Shown piece after piece: positions 35,563 to 46,241 of a stretch of DNA of 64,000 nucleotides (position 1 is the stretch's first letter; every line of letters starts with the position of its first letter). Both the position numbers and the translations under genes were made by a program. Source of the stretch: Melastoma dodecandrum (lineage: Eukaryota; Streptophyta; Magnoliopsida; Myrtales; Melastomataceae). The notes under the pieces were generated by a model. The model did no database searches. It was not told where the DNA came from and worked only from the letters and a program-made list of their open reading frames with translations. Location: NCBI GenBank assembly GCA_029817715.1, contig JARUPY010000606.1, positions 8,804,001 through 8,868,000 on the forward strand, read 5' to 3'.

Positions 35563-36822
35563 CTAAAACTGCCATGGAGCAGCCTGACCACAACCTTCCT
35601 CCATTGTACCATTGCGTACCTGTTCGCTGATGTCCCTAACATGTCCCGGGCGGCCATGAGGAATGAAAACAGTGGTGTTCTTGGAAGAGTTGCCCAGGTC
35701 TTTGATCGTGTCAATGTACTGGGTTGACATGATAAGATCCTTGACTTTCCTAACGGAGGTGCCTCCCATCTCATGTGAGAAATTCAGGATGTTCTCCCTC
35801 AAACCATCGGTAATGACCTGCCTCTGCCATGCGACACCAACACCGCCCAAGTCCTTTGCTTCTGCCTGCCTCAGCTTCTGCTTTCTTAACCAGCAGCACC
35901 GTTTCGGCTTCTCCGTTGTATACACTACAGCAAGCTGAAGCCTTTGAGCAGTATGAACCGAGTGCCCCAGTAAAGAAAATGACAATGCCAGAGAGTAGCT
36001 AACCGTTGTCACATAAAAATAAAGAGGGGTTACGTGGACAGTAATGAATACCTATCTACCTGCATTTATCTCGTTCATGGCTCTGCGAACAGCAGCATCT
36101 GGGATGATATCAACCATGAGTATGTGTTCGATGCTGCAACCGTGAGCTCCTATGATGGGAGACAATTTTCAACGAATATAAGCAGCCGATGAATCAATTC
36201 CGTTAAAAAGTGAGGAGTCATTGAGGGGAGTGAGGTTAACCTTCTCGAGCTCCTCCAAGACAGACTTGGCAATTTCACCCTTTTGTTTGAACATTTCATC
36301 CATGGTAAGTCTATGAATAAGAGCTTGGACAACTAATGGGTCTTAAACTATATAATATATAACCAAGTATCACCTAATAATTTAAGCTTTTAGGTCAAAC
36401 GATAAAGTTTCTACATGGTATCAGAATGATATGGGTTTAAACCCCGCGCACGTAAAAACCCCAAAATGTTCAGTTTGAGAGGGGCGTGTCAAACGATAAA
36501 GGTTTTGGATCTGATCCTGAGGATTATGAAGCTCGTAAGAGGCATCGTCGGCGTTCCCTTTGATGGCTCTGTGCTGGATTGAGCAGAGCAGCTGCACGAA
36601 CGCATTGACCTGCAACAAGAAAAAGAAAGAAGCGAAGTTCAAACATCCCTCGAAAGAAAAAAAAAAAAAAAGAAAGAAGCGGGACATCGAGGGAACTGAC
36701 ACGGGTGGAGAGGACACCTCCCCGGCCAAGGGGTTGAAGAAATGAAGGCCAGGGAGAGCCAATCTCTGGAAGCGTCCCCACTTCTCCACGCACACCCCTA
36801 CCTCGAACCATGTATTCCCCGT
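35563..36822 (-). pseudogene. Hypersensitive-induced reaction (HIR4-like, SPFH/prohibitin domain) pseudogene
   Basis: Intact HIR proteins are about 285-290 aa plasma-membrane SPFH scaffolds involved in plant defence. Family blocks appear in order on -: VEKWGRFQRL/LHFFNPLAG (about 36790-36725), VLSTRVSSLDV in another frame, VNAFVQLLCSIQHR/ADDASYEL (from 36609), MDEMFKQKGEIAKSVLEELEK (about 36305-36243), GAHGCSIEHILMVDIIPDAAVRRAMNEINA (36149-36060), then AQRLQLAVVY to VRNGTMEEG (35948-35563). Introns are partly kept, so it is a duplicated rather than a processed copy. Lesions: the expected ATG before GNT reads ACG (36822-36820), residues between GNT and VEKWG are missing, a frame change occurs after LAGE, the acceptor before AQRLQL reads TG where AG is expected, and a frame change occurs in the KGEAE/KKAEAEA helix. 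No single frame can produce the protein. Confidence 0.88.
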
Positions 36823-37209
36823 CCTTCCCTCCTCGGTGTCCGGTAATTTGATTTTGCCGCCTATTTTTTCCGGTTAGTAATAACGAATCCCGTTTGTTTT
36901 CTGGAACGAAATAGAAAACGTGAAAAAACATAATATTTAGAAAGAAAATTACTTATAAAAGAGTATTTAGTTAAAGAATGAAGAGCAAATGAATGAGCTA
37001 AGAAATTCGGCTTCATTTCCTTTTTCCTTAAAATTTTAAAAGATAAAAAATAAAATAAGTAAAATATTAATAAATTTCATTCTAGTAACAATGTCCTTTT
37101 ACGTTACTACCCAAAACATCGACTTCAGAAAAACCATGCCACATGAATCCCCCCCCCCCACCCTCATTCAATCTTAGTATGGGCGGATTTGGACAACATA
37201 AGCAATCCT
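36823..37209. other. Intergenic AT-rich DNA
   Basis: It contains a C-run near 37150 and A/T-rich sequence; no gene or repeat boundary is recognised before the solo LTR. Confidence 0.4.
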
Positions 37210-37735
37210 CCGTCTGTTCGTGTAGGAAACGGATCACGCCGGAAATATTTGGCAATAAGACTAACAGGGATTTATAAATGTAGTCGTCAGTAAGTAAAAA
37301 GATGAATTGAATTGATCGAACGAAGTCTTACAATAGAAAATAAAAGCTTACATCCATAGAAATAAAGTAAAAATGATGGTGCGGATGGTGGTGACGTCGT
37401 AGACTTGCAGCTGGGCGTTGTAGACTTGCTGTTGGACGCTGTAGACTTGCGAACTTGGATGATGGAATCTGGTCGGTTGGGGCTTGGTGGACGGAGTGTG
37501 GTTGAAGGTAGTGGCGGATGTGGGTACCAAGGCTACGGTTGCTCACCCTGGTGGCGGAACGAAGGCGGAATTTGGTTGTCGGAGCTACGGTTGCTCACTC
37601 CGACGGTGGAAGTGAAGACCAATGAAACCTTAAGGGTTTCTCCCAGGTCGGGAAATCCTAACAATCTAAGGGTGACGAGCAAAGCAAAACTTTGTGTGTT
37701 TGATTGATCGTGCTCTTTCAAGGATGATCTTCCCC

Positions 37736-37744
37736 CTATTTATA
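37736..37744 (-). promoter_or_regulatory. TATA box in solo LTR
   Basis: TATAAATAG on -, followed about 40 bases downstream by an A/C-rich start-like stretch (ATCAATCAAACACAC). It would drive transcription leftward, toward the HIR pseudogene and CPSF160. Confidence 0.5.
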
Positions 37745-38154
37745 TTAAATCTTGAGGGGTTTGGGGTGTTTGACACGTTCTCCAAGAATCTCTCCAGGTC
37801 GTGGCTCTCTCAAACAACCTCTAGAAATCTCGAAATCGGTTTGATCCCGTAGACATGGCCCATAAACATGGGCCGTAGACATGGGCCGTAGACAAGGCCC
37901 GTAGACAATGTATGCCACATTCTTAGGATATTTTGCCAGGTCGTGGCCATCTCAATCAACTTGTTAGAATCTTGGGAACAACCTGATCCTGACAAACGTG
38001 GGTCTTATCCACGTCGTAAACTTAACAATTTCTTTTCCTCACATTAAATTAAAGGATTAGAAATTTATCTCCAGATTTTCTTCAGCTGATCTTTTCAAAT
38101 TATGGGAACATGGTCCCATAATCTTCTTCCCAAAAATCTCAGAGTCAAGATGTT

Positions 38155-38300
38155 TCCTGATCCTCGTAGACTCTAACCCTCGTAGACCCTGACCCTCATA
38201 GACACGGACCCTCGTAGACTTGACCCTCGTAGACGCGGGCGGACCCACGTAGACTCTGACCGCATAGACTCTGACCCTACCAGTCCTTTGTAGACTTAGT
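38155..38300. repeat. Short-period repeats with core CTCGTAGACTCTGACC
   Basis: CGTAGAC or CATAGAC recurs about every 16-20 bases inside the solo LTR's 5' third. A second, different cluster with GTAGACATGGGCC-type units lies at 37845-37910. Confidence 0.75.
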
Positions 38301-38484
38301 ACTTCCTTGACGGGCTCACATAACAGTGGGCATGTAATCGCTCTTAAAGACCCCTGGACTTATGGACTTTGTGAAATGAGCCCAAAATTTATGTCACGGT
38401 CTTGGTAGATTTTATATAGGTCGACGAAATGGGTTTGTGGGTTTCTCATAATTAGGCCCGAGATTTTGCCATGCCAACACCGTG

Positions 38485-39252
38485 AAAGCTATCAAGATCA
38501 AATGAAAAACAGAGGAAATGAAAATCGTCCTTTTGCTGGAATGGATTTGGACTTTGGTTTGTTGTGAAAGTGAAAGGGCGTCGAGTTTTTTTTTTTTTTT
38601 TTATGTTTGGAAAAGCAGTTCCTTTTTTTTTTCCTATCTCCACCGATTTTATCGGCGAAAAGCAGTCAGATGGAGTAGCTGGGTTGAGGGGTACTGGGAC
38701 TGGTCTGGAGTAGCAAGCAGTTCAAGGGGGGAAATTTTTATCTGACAAATAAGAAGAAGAAGAAGATGAAGAGGAGGAGGAATGTAGTGATTGGGGGCAC
38801 CTTTAGATTTTGATCACTCCCTCTACTTTTGCCATCACCGAGTGGATATCTTTGGGATGGTGCGGCCCCACTCCACTCGCTCTCGGTCTCAGCTAATATC
38901 CAGCTTTCTCTCTAATTTTTCTCTTCTTTTTATGCAGAATCCAAAACACAGTTCCTCCTCCTGTATTGATGGACAAGTTTAAACCACCCACAATAATTCC
39001 AACACCGGACATCCATCTTCCACGTCAATTTATTAATTTATCACGGTCTTCTTCTGCACTGGCCTCCTCGAAAAATTAATTACTCTTCCTTTTATAAACC
39101 AAAAAAGTCCAAGTCCAGGTCCATCTCTGCTAAACCACAAACCACCCCCCGCAACTCTGACACAAACACCACCGTATAAGTAAGCATTTCGGAACCAACC
39201 GGACGACCCACAATCTCAACTGGTCCTACTCCCTAAATCCTCTTCCCAATCA
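38485..39252 (+). promoter_or_regulatory. Upstream region of the EXORDIUM-like gene
   Basis: There is no ORF of note. It contains poly(T) runs (38587, 38625) and a purine AAG/GAGGAGG run near 38750-38785. A TATA box (TTTATAAACC, core 39093-39098) lies about 155 bases before the ATG, suggesting a leader of about 125 bases. Confidence 0.5.
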
Positions 39253-40302
39253 ATGGGCATGATCACCGGCTCCTTCCTTCCCCAGCCCCTCCAGATCATT
39301 TCCCCCTTTTTCATCCTCATCGCCACTTTCCCCACCACCCCTGCTCTCCCCCTGCGGTCATGGCCTCATTCTCCTTCCAAAGGCTCCATCTTCAGGGATT
39401 CAAACAAGTACGAGGGATCCTCCGAATTTGTCCACATGAAGTACCACATGGGACCCGTTCTCTCCTCCCCCATCACCGTCTACCCCATCTGGTATGGCAA
39501 CTGGCAGCGGCCCCAGAAGAAGATCATCCGCGATTTCATCTCCTCCTTCTCTGCCCCACATTCCACCCACCCCTCTGTCTCCCAGTGGTGGAGGACGGTC
39601 CAGCTTTACACGGACCAGACCGGCGCCAACATTTCCGACACTGTTTTCCTTGGTGCAGAGAAGAATGACCGTCTCTGCTCCCTCGGGAAGAGGCTCACGC
39701 GACTGTCTGTCCAGTCCGTGATCAGGGCCGCCATCCGGTCCCCCTCGAACCCCCTGCCCGTCAACCCGAAAGGCGGTATATACCTTATCCTGACATCAGA
39801 TGACGTCTACGTGCAGGACTTCTGCAATAACGTATGCGGATTCCACTACTTCACGTTCCCGTCCATAGTTGGGTTTGCCCTGCCGTATGCATGGGTAGGG
39901 AACAGCGAGAGGCAGTGCGCAGGCACATGCGCATACCCGTTCGCAGTGCCGAGCTACATCCCAGGGATGAAGGCATTGAAGCCGCCGAGTGGAGATGTTG
40001 GGGTGGACGGAATGGTGAGCGTGATAGGGCATGAGATAGCAGAGTTGGCGACGAACCCGCTGATGAATGGGTGGTACGCAGGGGAAGACCCGAGCTTCCC
40101 AGTGGAGATAGGGGACTTGTGCGAGGGAATATACGGGACGGGAGGTGGAGGGTCGTACATGGGGCTGACGATGAAGGGAGGGGATGGCTCCACTTTTAAC
40201 ATGAACGGGGTGAGGAAGAGGAGGTTCCTTATTCAGTGGCTGTGGAATCCCGTGGTTAGTTACTGCACCGGCCCTAACTCCTTGGATTATCATCATCTTT
40301 AA
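39253..40302 (+). CDS. EXORDIUM-like / phosphate-induced protein 1 family, 349 aa
   Basis: Single-exon gene, as usual for this family. EXORDIUM and EXL proteins are secreted to the cell wall and promote brassinosteroid- and sugar-linked growth; their biochemical activity is unknown. A hydrophobic N-terminus (residues about 12-32, ending PALPLRSW) is a probable signal peptide. The PHI-1 domain covers about residues 60-345 with family blocks: YHMGPVLSSPITVYPIWYGNW, SVSQWWRTVQLY, GIYLILTSDDVYVQDFC, CGFHYFTFPS, YAWVGNSERQCAGTCAYPFA, GVDGMVSVIGHEIAELATNP and GDLCEGIYGTGGGGSYMG. GHEIAE resembles part of a metallopeptidase helix but lacks the second His of HExxH. Length is typical (about 310-360). 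A second Met lies at residue 3. No lesion. Coding sequence is GC-rich compared with the flanks. Confidence 0.94.
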   Translation: MGMITGSFLPQPLQIISPFFILIATFPTTPALPLRSWPHSPSKGSIFRDSNKYEGSSEFVHMKYHMGPVLSSPITVYPIWYGNWQRPQKKIIRDFISSFSAPHSTHPSVSQWWRTVQLYTDQTGANISDTVFLGAEKNDRLCSLGKRLTRLSVQSVIRAAIRSPSNPLPVNPKGGIYLILTSDDVYVQDFCNNVCGFHYFTFPSIVGFALPYAWVGNSERQCAGTCAYPFAVPSYIPGMKALKPPSGDVGVDGMVSVIGHEIAELATNPLMNGWYAGEDPSFPVEIGDLCEGIYGTGGGGSYMGLTMKGGDGSTFNMNGVRKRRFLIQWLWNPVVSYCTGPNSLDYHHL

Positions 40303-42336
40303 TTACCCCCCCGCCCCCATTTCTACTCTTCCTCTTTCTGTTCTTTTTGTCCTATATTAGAAAAACACATATTCCCTGTTCTCTGTCTTTTTCGAAGCAT
40401 GAATACAATAACTAATCAACAATAAAGCCTTAATCCAACCAAGAACGATCAGCATTTTTCATGCACGGATGTTCCCATAGAGAAAAGACAGCAGCAACTC
40501 ATACTAAAAAGAGGAATCTGATGCTAGATAGGTCAAAAACCCACCTCCAAACCAACACCAAAAAGATAGGAAATCGGCCCTGTCTACTACATTTATCATA
40601 TTTGCGCCATAAAAGAAGGGGGAACGAAGACCATAAATAAAAGTGTACAGGAGATGGAAGAACTTGAGCTACTGAGTGGGATCAGACTGGGCTAAAAAAA
40701 CAGCATGTATAAATCACCCAACCACCCCATCTATGACAGGAGGCACTATGAAATGGATTAAGCTTCAAAGAGTAAAAAGAGTCACTCACAGCGAATCCTC
40801 TCCCGATCCTAGCGGAGTCTCTAGGAAATCAATTAAGCTCCTTTCCTTCCTCTACTGCAACAGAAAAGCAAAAGAATGTCCGGAGGTAACGATCATAAAG
40901 GTTGGATGTGGCGCTGCACTGGCTGGGGCAATCATACTCTCCTCTCACATTCATTATTTACTCTGCAGGAAATATCGATTTTAACATTTCAATAGACGGG
41001 GCCAATTTGAAACGAAATTACAAACATGAAGGGGGCATCTTTGAAATTCTGAAACTCCTTTAGCCCTAGGAATCGAGAGACGTATATATATATATATATA
41101 TATGGGGGGTTTGGAGTTGTGTTTATGCCGGCCGTCATCGAAGGGAGTGAGTTGAGTTCCCTGCTCTCCCAATCTCATTACGCAGGAGGCAGGCAGGTTG
41201 AAGATGCCGCATGGTTTTCCTTTTTTCTTTTTTTCTTTTTAATCTTGACTGCTATCTTCGCTCATTTTGCTTGTTTTACATCTGCTCAATCATCGTCTTC
41301 TTCTGATGGGACAAAAGGGGGAAGCCTGTGATGATTACTTCCAATTCTCTTTGCCTACATTGCCTGATTCTACTTTGTGATTGAGTTGATTGAACCCAGT
41401 CTGAGGCCCCCCTCCCCCCCCTACCCCTTCCATTTTGCCAAGGCTTTATTGGCCGAATTCCATTGACAGTCTCCCTGAGTGATTTTCATCTATTCATAAC
41501 CTTTTTAAAAAATCGGTATTTATAAAAATAATTATTTGAATTAATGGACATGCTATGTTATCTAAAAATGCCCGGGAAGTTTCTGTTTTCTCTGTTTCTT
41601 CTTCGGGACTACCTGTATGTACTTTACTTGTTTGCCAGTCCGAGGCTGGTTAAAATTCCTCCGCATTGGCTGGTTATATATTTAAAGCAAAGAAATATTT
41701 TCCCTCTGCAATAAGAGATCATTTATTTGAGATGAGAAAGAGATTTAGGAGGGGAGAGAAGGGGATGGCGTTAGTCTCGTGATCGATACGTGCTTTTTCT
41801 TTTTGCCTTTTGTCTTTGTCGTGTAGTTATTTACCATCGTTAGAGGAGGCGGGTAAAGGGCAGGAGAGGAAGATCATGGAAACGGAGGAGACGATCAAGG
41901 ACTGGAAGGAACGGGTAGTGGTGGGGAGAGGATGACGAGGGTAAATGAGGATGGCGGCCAATCTGGCGGACTTGGTGATACGATAGCCATCTCCAATAAA
42001 GAGCCGAATCCGTTGTGCAACCACCAGGTCACTTCGGGAATAAGTGGACCGGTGCCAGCCTGGTACACAACACCACTACAGGAACTGGGCCTCCTCCTAA
42101 ACTCATATATTCAATATCCTAAATTTTTTTTTAATAAGTATGTACAACATGTGCTGGTGGGTGGTGGTCTGGTACAAATTCCATTTAATAACTAGCGTTA
42201 AATTGGGGCTGATAGACTCCTGCCGTCTCCTGTTCCTTAATTGGATAATCCTAGCCCAGCCCATCAAGGCCCATCTCAGTACTAAAAGATGAAAGGCAAA
42301 ACCCCGTTTAGTCCTTTTGACTCAAAGAGAGAATAA
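40303..42336. other. Intergenic, no gene supported
   Basis: It includes the 3' UTR of the EXORDIUM-like gene, a (TA)n tract at about 41083-41102, C- and T-runs (41407-41430), and several short frames without family features. The longest (40676-40984, +) encodes about 100 aa with one hydrophobic stretch but has no recognised motif or codon-use support. Confidence 0.45.
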
Positions 42337-42345
42337 TAATTTAAT

Positions 42346-42933
42346 GACAAAATATCAATTTATGGCCTCAACTTTAAACCAACTTTCTGTTTTGTCATTA
42401 ACTTAGTTTGTTATATAATTTTGTCACCAACTTTTTTTTTTTATTTCTATTTTGGCCAATCATGAATTTCTTCTAGCGAAAGCCAAACAATGCCTTAATA
42501 GACAATTTTCATTTATCGACTAAAATGAAAAAAGATTTTAGAAAATAGGAAATAATATTGAAAACTTTCATTTATTTTTTTATTATAAAATTTTGATGAA
42601 TAAATCAAGTGAATTGGAAGCCGAAGTTAACGATAGTTGCTGAGGTTGTCAAAAAATATGAAAAATCAATGAATGTCGGATGATGTTCTATTAGGAAGCG
42701 ACTATTACGGATAAAGTGGATTATTAGACGAATGAATGAGATGTCAAAACTCCACTATTATAGGACACATATTAGACTATATTAAGGTCTTGTTTGGCTT
42801 TCGCTAGAAGAAATTCATGATTGGCCAAAATAGAAATAAAAATAAAAGTTGGTGATAAAATTATATAACAAACTAAGTTAAGGACAAAACAGAAAGTTAG
42901 CTCAAAGTTAAGACCATAAATTGATATTTTGCC
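42346..42933. mobile_element. MULE-type miniature inverted-repeat element, 588 bp
   Basis: The arms at 42346-42500 and about 42779-42933 are reverse complements over about 155 bases, starting G(A/G)CAAAATATCAATTTATGG and ending near CCTTAATA. The element is flanked by a perfect 9-bp direct repeat TAATTTAAT (42337-42345 and 42934-42942). Long terminal inverted repeats with 9-bp target duplications are typical of Mutator-like elements. The 280-base centre is AT-rich and non-coding, so it would need a transposase from elsewhere. Confidence 0.9.
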
Positions 42934-43341
42934 TAATTTAATTATATTTGACCCCGTCCCGTCCTCGTCCCCATCCCCGACTTCCCCAACACCCACCCCC
43001 CCCCCCTCCAATCTTGTTTTGTAAATTTGGTCAAAAAAGCTTTTTTCTTCTTCCTTCCTTGAAGTGCTTCTGCGCTCCCTCCCTCCCTACCCTAAACACC
43101 GAAGACACTGACTCCTGTATCCAGTTTCTGGTTCCCCCACCCCACCCCAAAGTCTAAGTCCTCCTCCATTCCTATCAATCCTCCTGTTTCTTTTTCTTTT
43201 TTTTTTTACGTTTTTTGATTTATGTACGACGCCCTTTGCCGTTTGTTCCTGGCCTAGATCTGACGATTGCTTTCTGATTTTTTTTTTTTTTTTGGGGGTG
43301 GCTGGCTGGTTTAGATTTTGATTTGACGGAGGAATCTTATA

Positions 43342-44718
43342 ATGGCGGATGGATCCCGGCAATCTAAGTACGTGAAGCTGGTCAAGGACCAGGAGTCTCC
43401 TGTCGAGGACATCAAGCCCGGCGAGCTCAATCTTCCTATCGATGTTCCCCAGGTTGACTCCTCCCCGCGATCTCTTCTTCTACACCCTTGTTTCCTTTTC
43501 TTTTTCTTCAATCGTCACTAGCTCATAGATCCCAGCGTTTACTCTTTCCCCGACGAATTTGGTTGTCTTGGATGTGCTATCACGCCCTTTTCTTCGCTCG
43601 TATTCCTTGGGGCGGTTGACTTTCTGTCCCGATCGATGTCCTTACCCCCATCTGAATTTGTTTGCTTGGAAATTTTCATGTGCGAGTAGTGACACTGCCA
43701 CTGAGTATGCTGATTACATGTGTTTGGTGCAGTTGGAGGTCCGCAAGTGCAATGAGTGTGGCCAACCTCTTCCTGAGAGCTATGAACCTCCTGCAGACGA
43801 AGATTGGACCACTGCAATATTTGGTTGCACTCAAGATCGGGACAGTTGTAAGTGCAGAGAGCTTCTTTATTTCGGCCTCCTAACCATTCTTCCAATCAGT
43901 TCTTTCCACTGTTTCACTTTCTTTCCATAACTCAATAGAATGAGTGATTGGGAAACAGCTTCCCAGAATGTTATCCCTTTCCAGTTCATGATTGCCTCCG
44001 TCGCTCGTTAGTTTTTGGCCGCATTGTCTACGCGATATCTTTTAATCTCTAGTTTCTTGTACCTCGGTTGTGATGGCCTGTGTTTTAGTTGTCGACCTCG
44101 ACCTGAATCCCTCGCAGGTTTGACTGGATTATTTTGTCCTTGTGTCCTCTTTGGACGTAATGTTGAGAGCTTGAGGGATGATACTCCCTGGACCACCCCT
44201 TGTTTATGTCATGCCGTTTGTGTGGAAGGAGGCATGGCTCTTGCTGTGGTTGCGGCGACCTATAATGGTATTGATGCACATACGGCTTTCCTCATCTACG
44301 AGGGATTGGTCTTTGCTTGGTGGATGTGTGGCATTTATACTGGCCTTGTTCGTCAATCACTGCAGAAAAAGTATCATTTGAAGGTATGCAAACCCTCTCT
44401 CAGCCCTTTAATTTTAGAGCCTCTTCATTGAAGAGCACCATTTTGTTCAGTTGGGGTGAACTTTGTTTTCCCCTCTTATGACTGCAGAATTCTCCCTGTG
44501 ATCCCTGCCTGGTGCACTGCTGTCTGCATTGGTGTGCATTGTGTCAGGAGCATAGGGAAATGAAAGGTCACCTCTCTGACAACGTCGCGATGCCGATGAC
44601 TATCGTGAACCCTCCCCCTGTTCAGGAGATGAGTTCTGGAGATGATGATCGCAATGGTTCAGAATCGTCGACTGTGAATGATGGTGACCATACCAAGTTG
44701 GAAATGCAGCCTTTGTAG
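43342..44718 (+). CDS. CNR6: PLAC8 family, cell number regulator 6-like protein, 240 aa, 4 exons
   Basis: Exons are 43342-43452, 43733-43847, 44118-44383 and 44488-44718, all GT-AG, total 723 bases. The protein starts [15 protein letters not shown], continues [12 protein letters not shown] and [20 protein letters not shown], then the PLAC8 core [17 protein letters not shown] with the CPC motif. Next come a hydrophobic part ([20 protein letters not shown] and [20 protein letters not shown]), the Cys-rich [27 protein letters not shown], and VNPPPVQEM. This matches maize CNR6 (about 239 aa) closely in order and length. Family members sit in membranes and act in cell-number control or in cation/heavy-metal transport (PCR proteins); the CNR6-type branch is less studied. 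No lesion. Confidence 0.94.
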
Positions 44719-45863
44719 AGGGGGCTAGAAGTTGAACATTCGGGGATAGTATGTGAAACTTACCAGTTGGGAGGGCACTAGTTTGGTTGCCCACATGTTC
44801 TGCACTTAGACTCAGCTGTTTATTATATTCTAAGATGAAGACGGACATTGGATATTACTGAGAACTGTAAGCGGATCATGGACGTACAGATGATCGGCTT
44901 AGTTGGTCCCTCAGAAAAGCTTTTTCCTTATGTTATATATATGTTAGTTCAAACTTGTTTTCGAATGATGCAAGTGAAGAAATGCTTTTGCATGAGATCA
45001 TTTGTCCGACAAGTTGCTGTCCCTCGGGCAGACAATGGTGGCCAGATAGCAAAGATTGAAGACCGGCTCTTCAGGAGATGATTCTAGCAACTACACCCGA
45101 GGATCTCGATTTGGTCATTCGCAAGCCATTCATATGTACAGAAAGACTGTTTTATGCACAGGTTAACGCAGAATCAAGACTCTCAGCTCAAGTCAATGAC
45201 TGAATTTAGCGGGGAGTCATTATCAGGAGTGACAATAGCTCTCTGGCGAAGTTATCAAAGAGCACAGAAATATTTATCCCTGGTGTTGATAACTGCAACG
45301 TCTTGAGAGACTAAAATGCAACCCGATCCCGGGGATACCTGCATTTTAAAAGTCAGAGCCTGCGACATTTGGAAACTACATATATATATATATATATATA
45401 TTTTCAAAACTAACCCTACCTTTTTCTCAAAAAGCTCGGACATTTTCTTCTCAAAAGCTCATCCTCATTCAAGTTATCCTAACATTCGGCGGAGCAAACA
45501 AACATACCTTTTGGGAGAGACTGGGCGATGATAGAAATTGAATCTCCGGTAAAAGGAGCTTTGCTTTTTAATGAACAAAATCCTCAATTTGCGTCCCCCA
45601 ACACCTCCTCTTCTCTCACTACACTCCTCCACCAAAAGGCAGTCAAATGCAAACAAGAATAAAGAAACGTGTCAAAGGGAGGCAGCCACTTCCCTTACAT
45701 GCGTCCTCTCCTCTCTGCATGTTAAGCTCCTGCCATCCCCCTACATAACTCCCTCCCCTATCCCCTGTTTCCCTTCTTCCTAATCATCATCCTTTTTTTT
45801 TTCTTCTAAATATCAACAGCCCAAAAGCAACATCAACCACCACAAGCTCACAAAGTCAGCCGG
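44719..45863 (+). other. 3' UTR of CNR6-like gene and oleosin upstream region
   Basis: No ORF supported. A (TA)n tract lies at about 45379-45401. The last 250 bases are C/T- and A-rich and contain an ABRE-like ACGTGTC and an RY-like TGCATG before the oleosin gene. Confidence 0.5.
45667..45721 (+). promoter_or_regulatory. ABRE-like and RY-like seed promoter motifs
   Basis: ACGTGTC at 45667-45673 and TGCATG at 45716-45721 lie about 195 and 145 bases before the oleosin ATG. ABRE and RY motifs are the known targets of ABI5-type bZIP and ABI3/FUS3-type B3 factors in seed oil-body genes. Presence is seen; function is inferred. Confidence 0.45.
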
Positions 45864-46241
45864 ATGGCCGAGCACCACCCTCGATACCACAGCCGCCATC
45901 CCGACCAGCAACCCCTCTCCCACCAGGTCATCAAGGCCGCCACTGCTGTCACAGCAGGGGGCTCCCTCCTTATCTTGTCGGCCCTTACCCTTGTGGGCAC
46001 GGTCATCGCTCTCACCATTGCCACTCCCCTTCTGCTCATATTCAGCCCTGTGCTTGTCCCCGCAGTCATCGCTGCTGGGCTGTTGGTAACAGGGTTCCTG
46101 ACTTCAGGTGGGTTAGGGGTGGCTGCGGTCACAGTGTTGTCATGGATATACAGGTACATGACTGGGAAGCATCCGCCGGGAGCGGATCAGCTGGACCAGG
46201 CCGGGCATACCCTGGCCAGCAAGGCAAGGGAAGGGAGATGA
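45864..46241 (+). CDS. Oleosin, low-molecular-weight type, short C-terminus, 125 aa
   Basis: Oleosins coat seed oil bodies, with a long hydrophobic hairpin buried in the triacylglycerol core. Here a hydrophilic N-terminus (1-23) leads into the hydrophobic region (about 24-95). The proline knot has the form P-x5-SP-x3-P: P55, S61-P62, P66. [19 protein letters not shown] follows and then SKAREGR with the stop. Absence of the 18-residue C-terminal insertion places it with low-molecular-weight oleosins such as the sesame 15-kDa form. Those usually continue KAREMKDRAEQ. Here the frame ends early, and a family-like EMRDRD sequence appears in another frame just after an AGGGAAGGGAG stretch. No introns. 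The hairpin and knot are complete, so it may still work. Confidence 0.92.
   Translation: MAEHHPRYHSRHPDQQPLSHQVIKAATAVTAGGSLLILSALTLVGTVIALTIATPLLLIFSPVLVPAVIAAGLLVTGFLTSGGLGVAAVTVLSWIYRYMTGKHPPGADQLDQAGHTLASKAREGR

Larger units (their letters stand above)
37215..38479 (-). mobile_element. Probable solo LTR of an LTR retrotransposon
   Basis: Read on -, it begins TGTTGGCATGGC and ends CGAACA, the TG...CA format with short inverted ends. It is flanked by CCGTG (38480-38484) and CCGTC (37210-37214), a 4-of-5 target duplication. It contains a TATA box (37744-37736) on the same strand. No gag, pol, primer site or polypurine tract is present, as expected after LTR-LTR recombination. Family not assigned. 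Confidence 0.65.

Noticed and set aside
39796..40296. 166-codon antisense frame over the EXORDIUM-like gene
   Set aside because: It is a shadow of the GC-rich coding strand. The + frame has the complete PHI-1 domain.
40676..40984. Possible 102-aa membrane protein gene on +
   Set aside because: It has only one hydrophobic stretch, no homology I recognise, no promoter or splice support, and AT-rich flanks.
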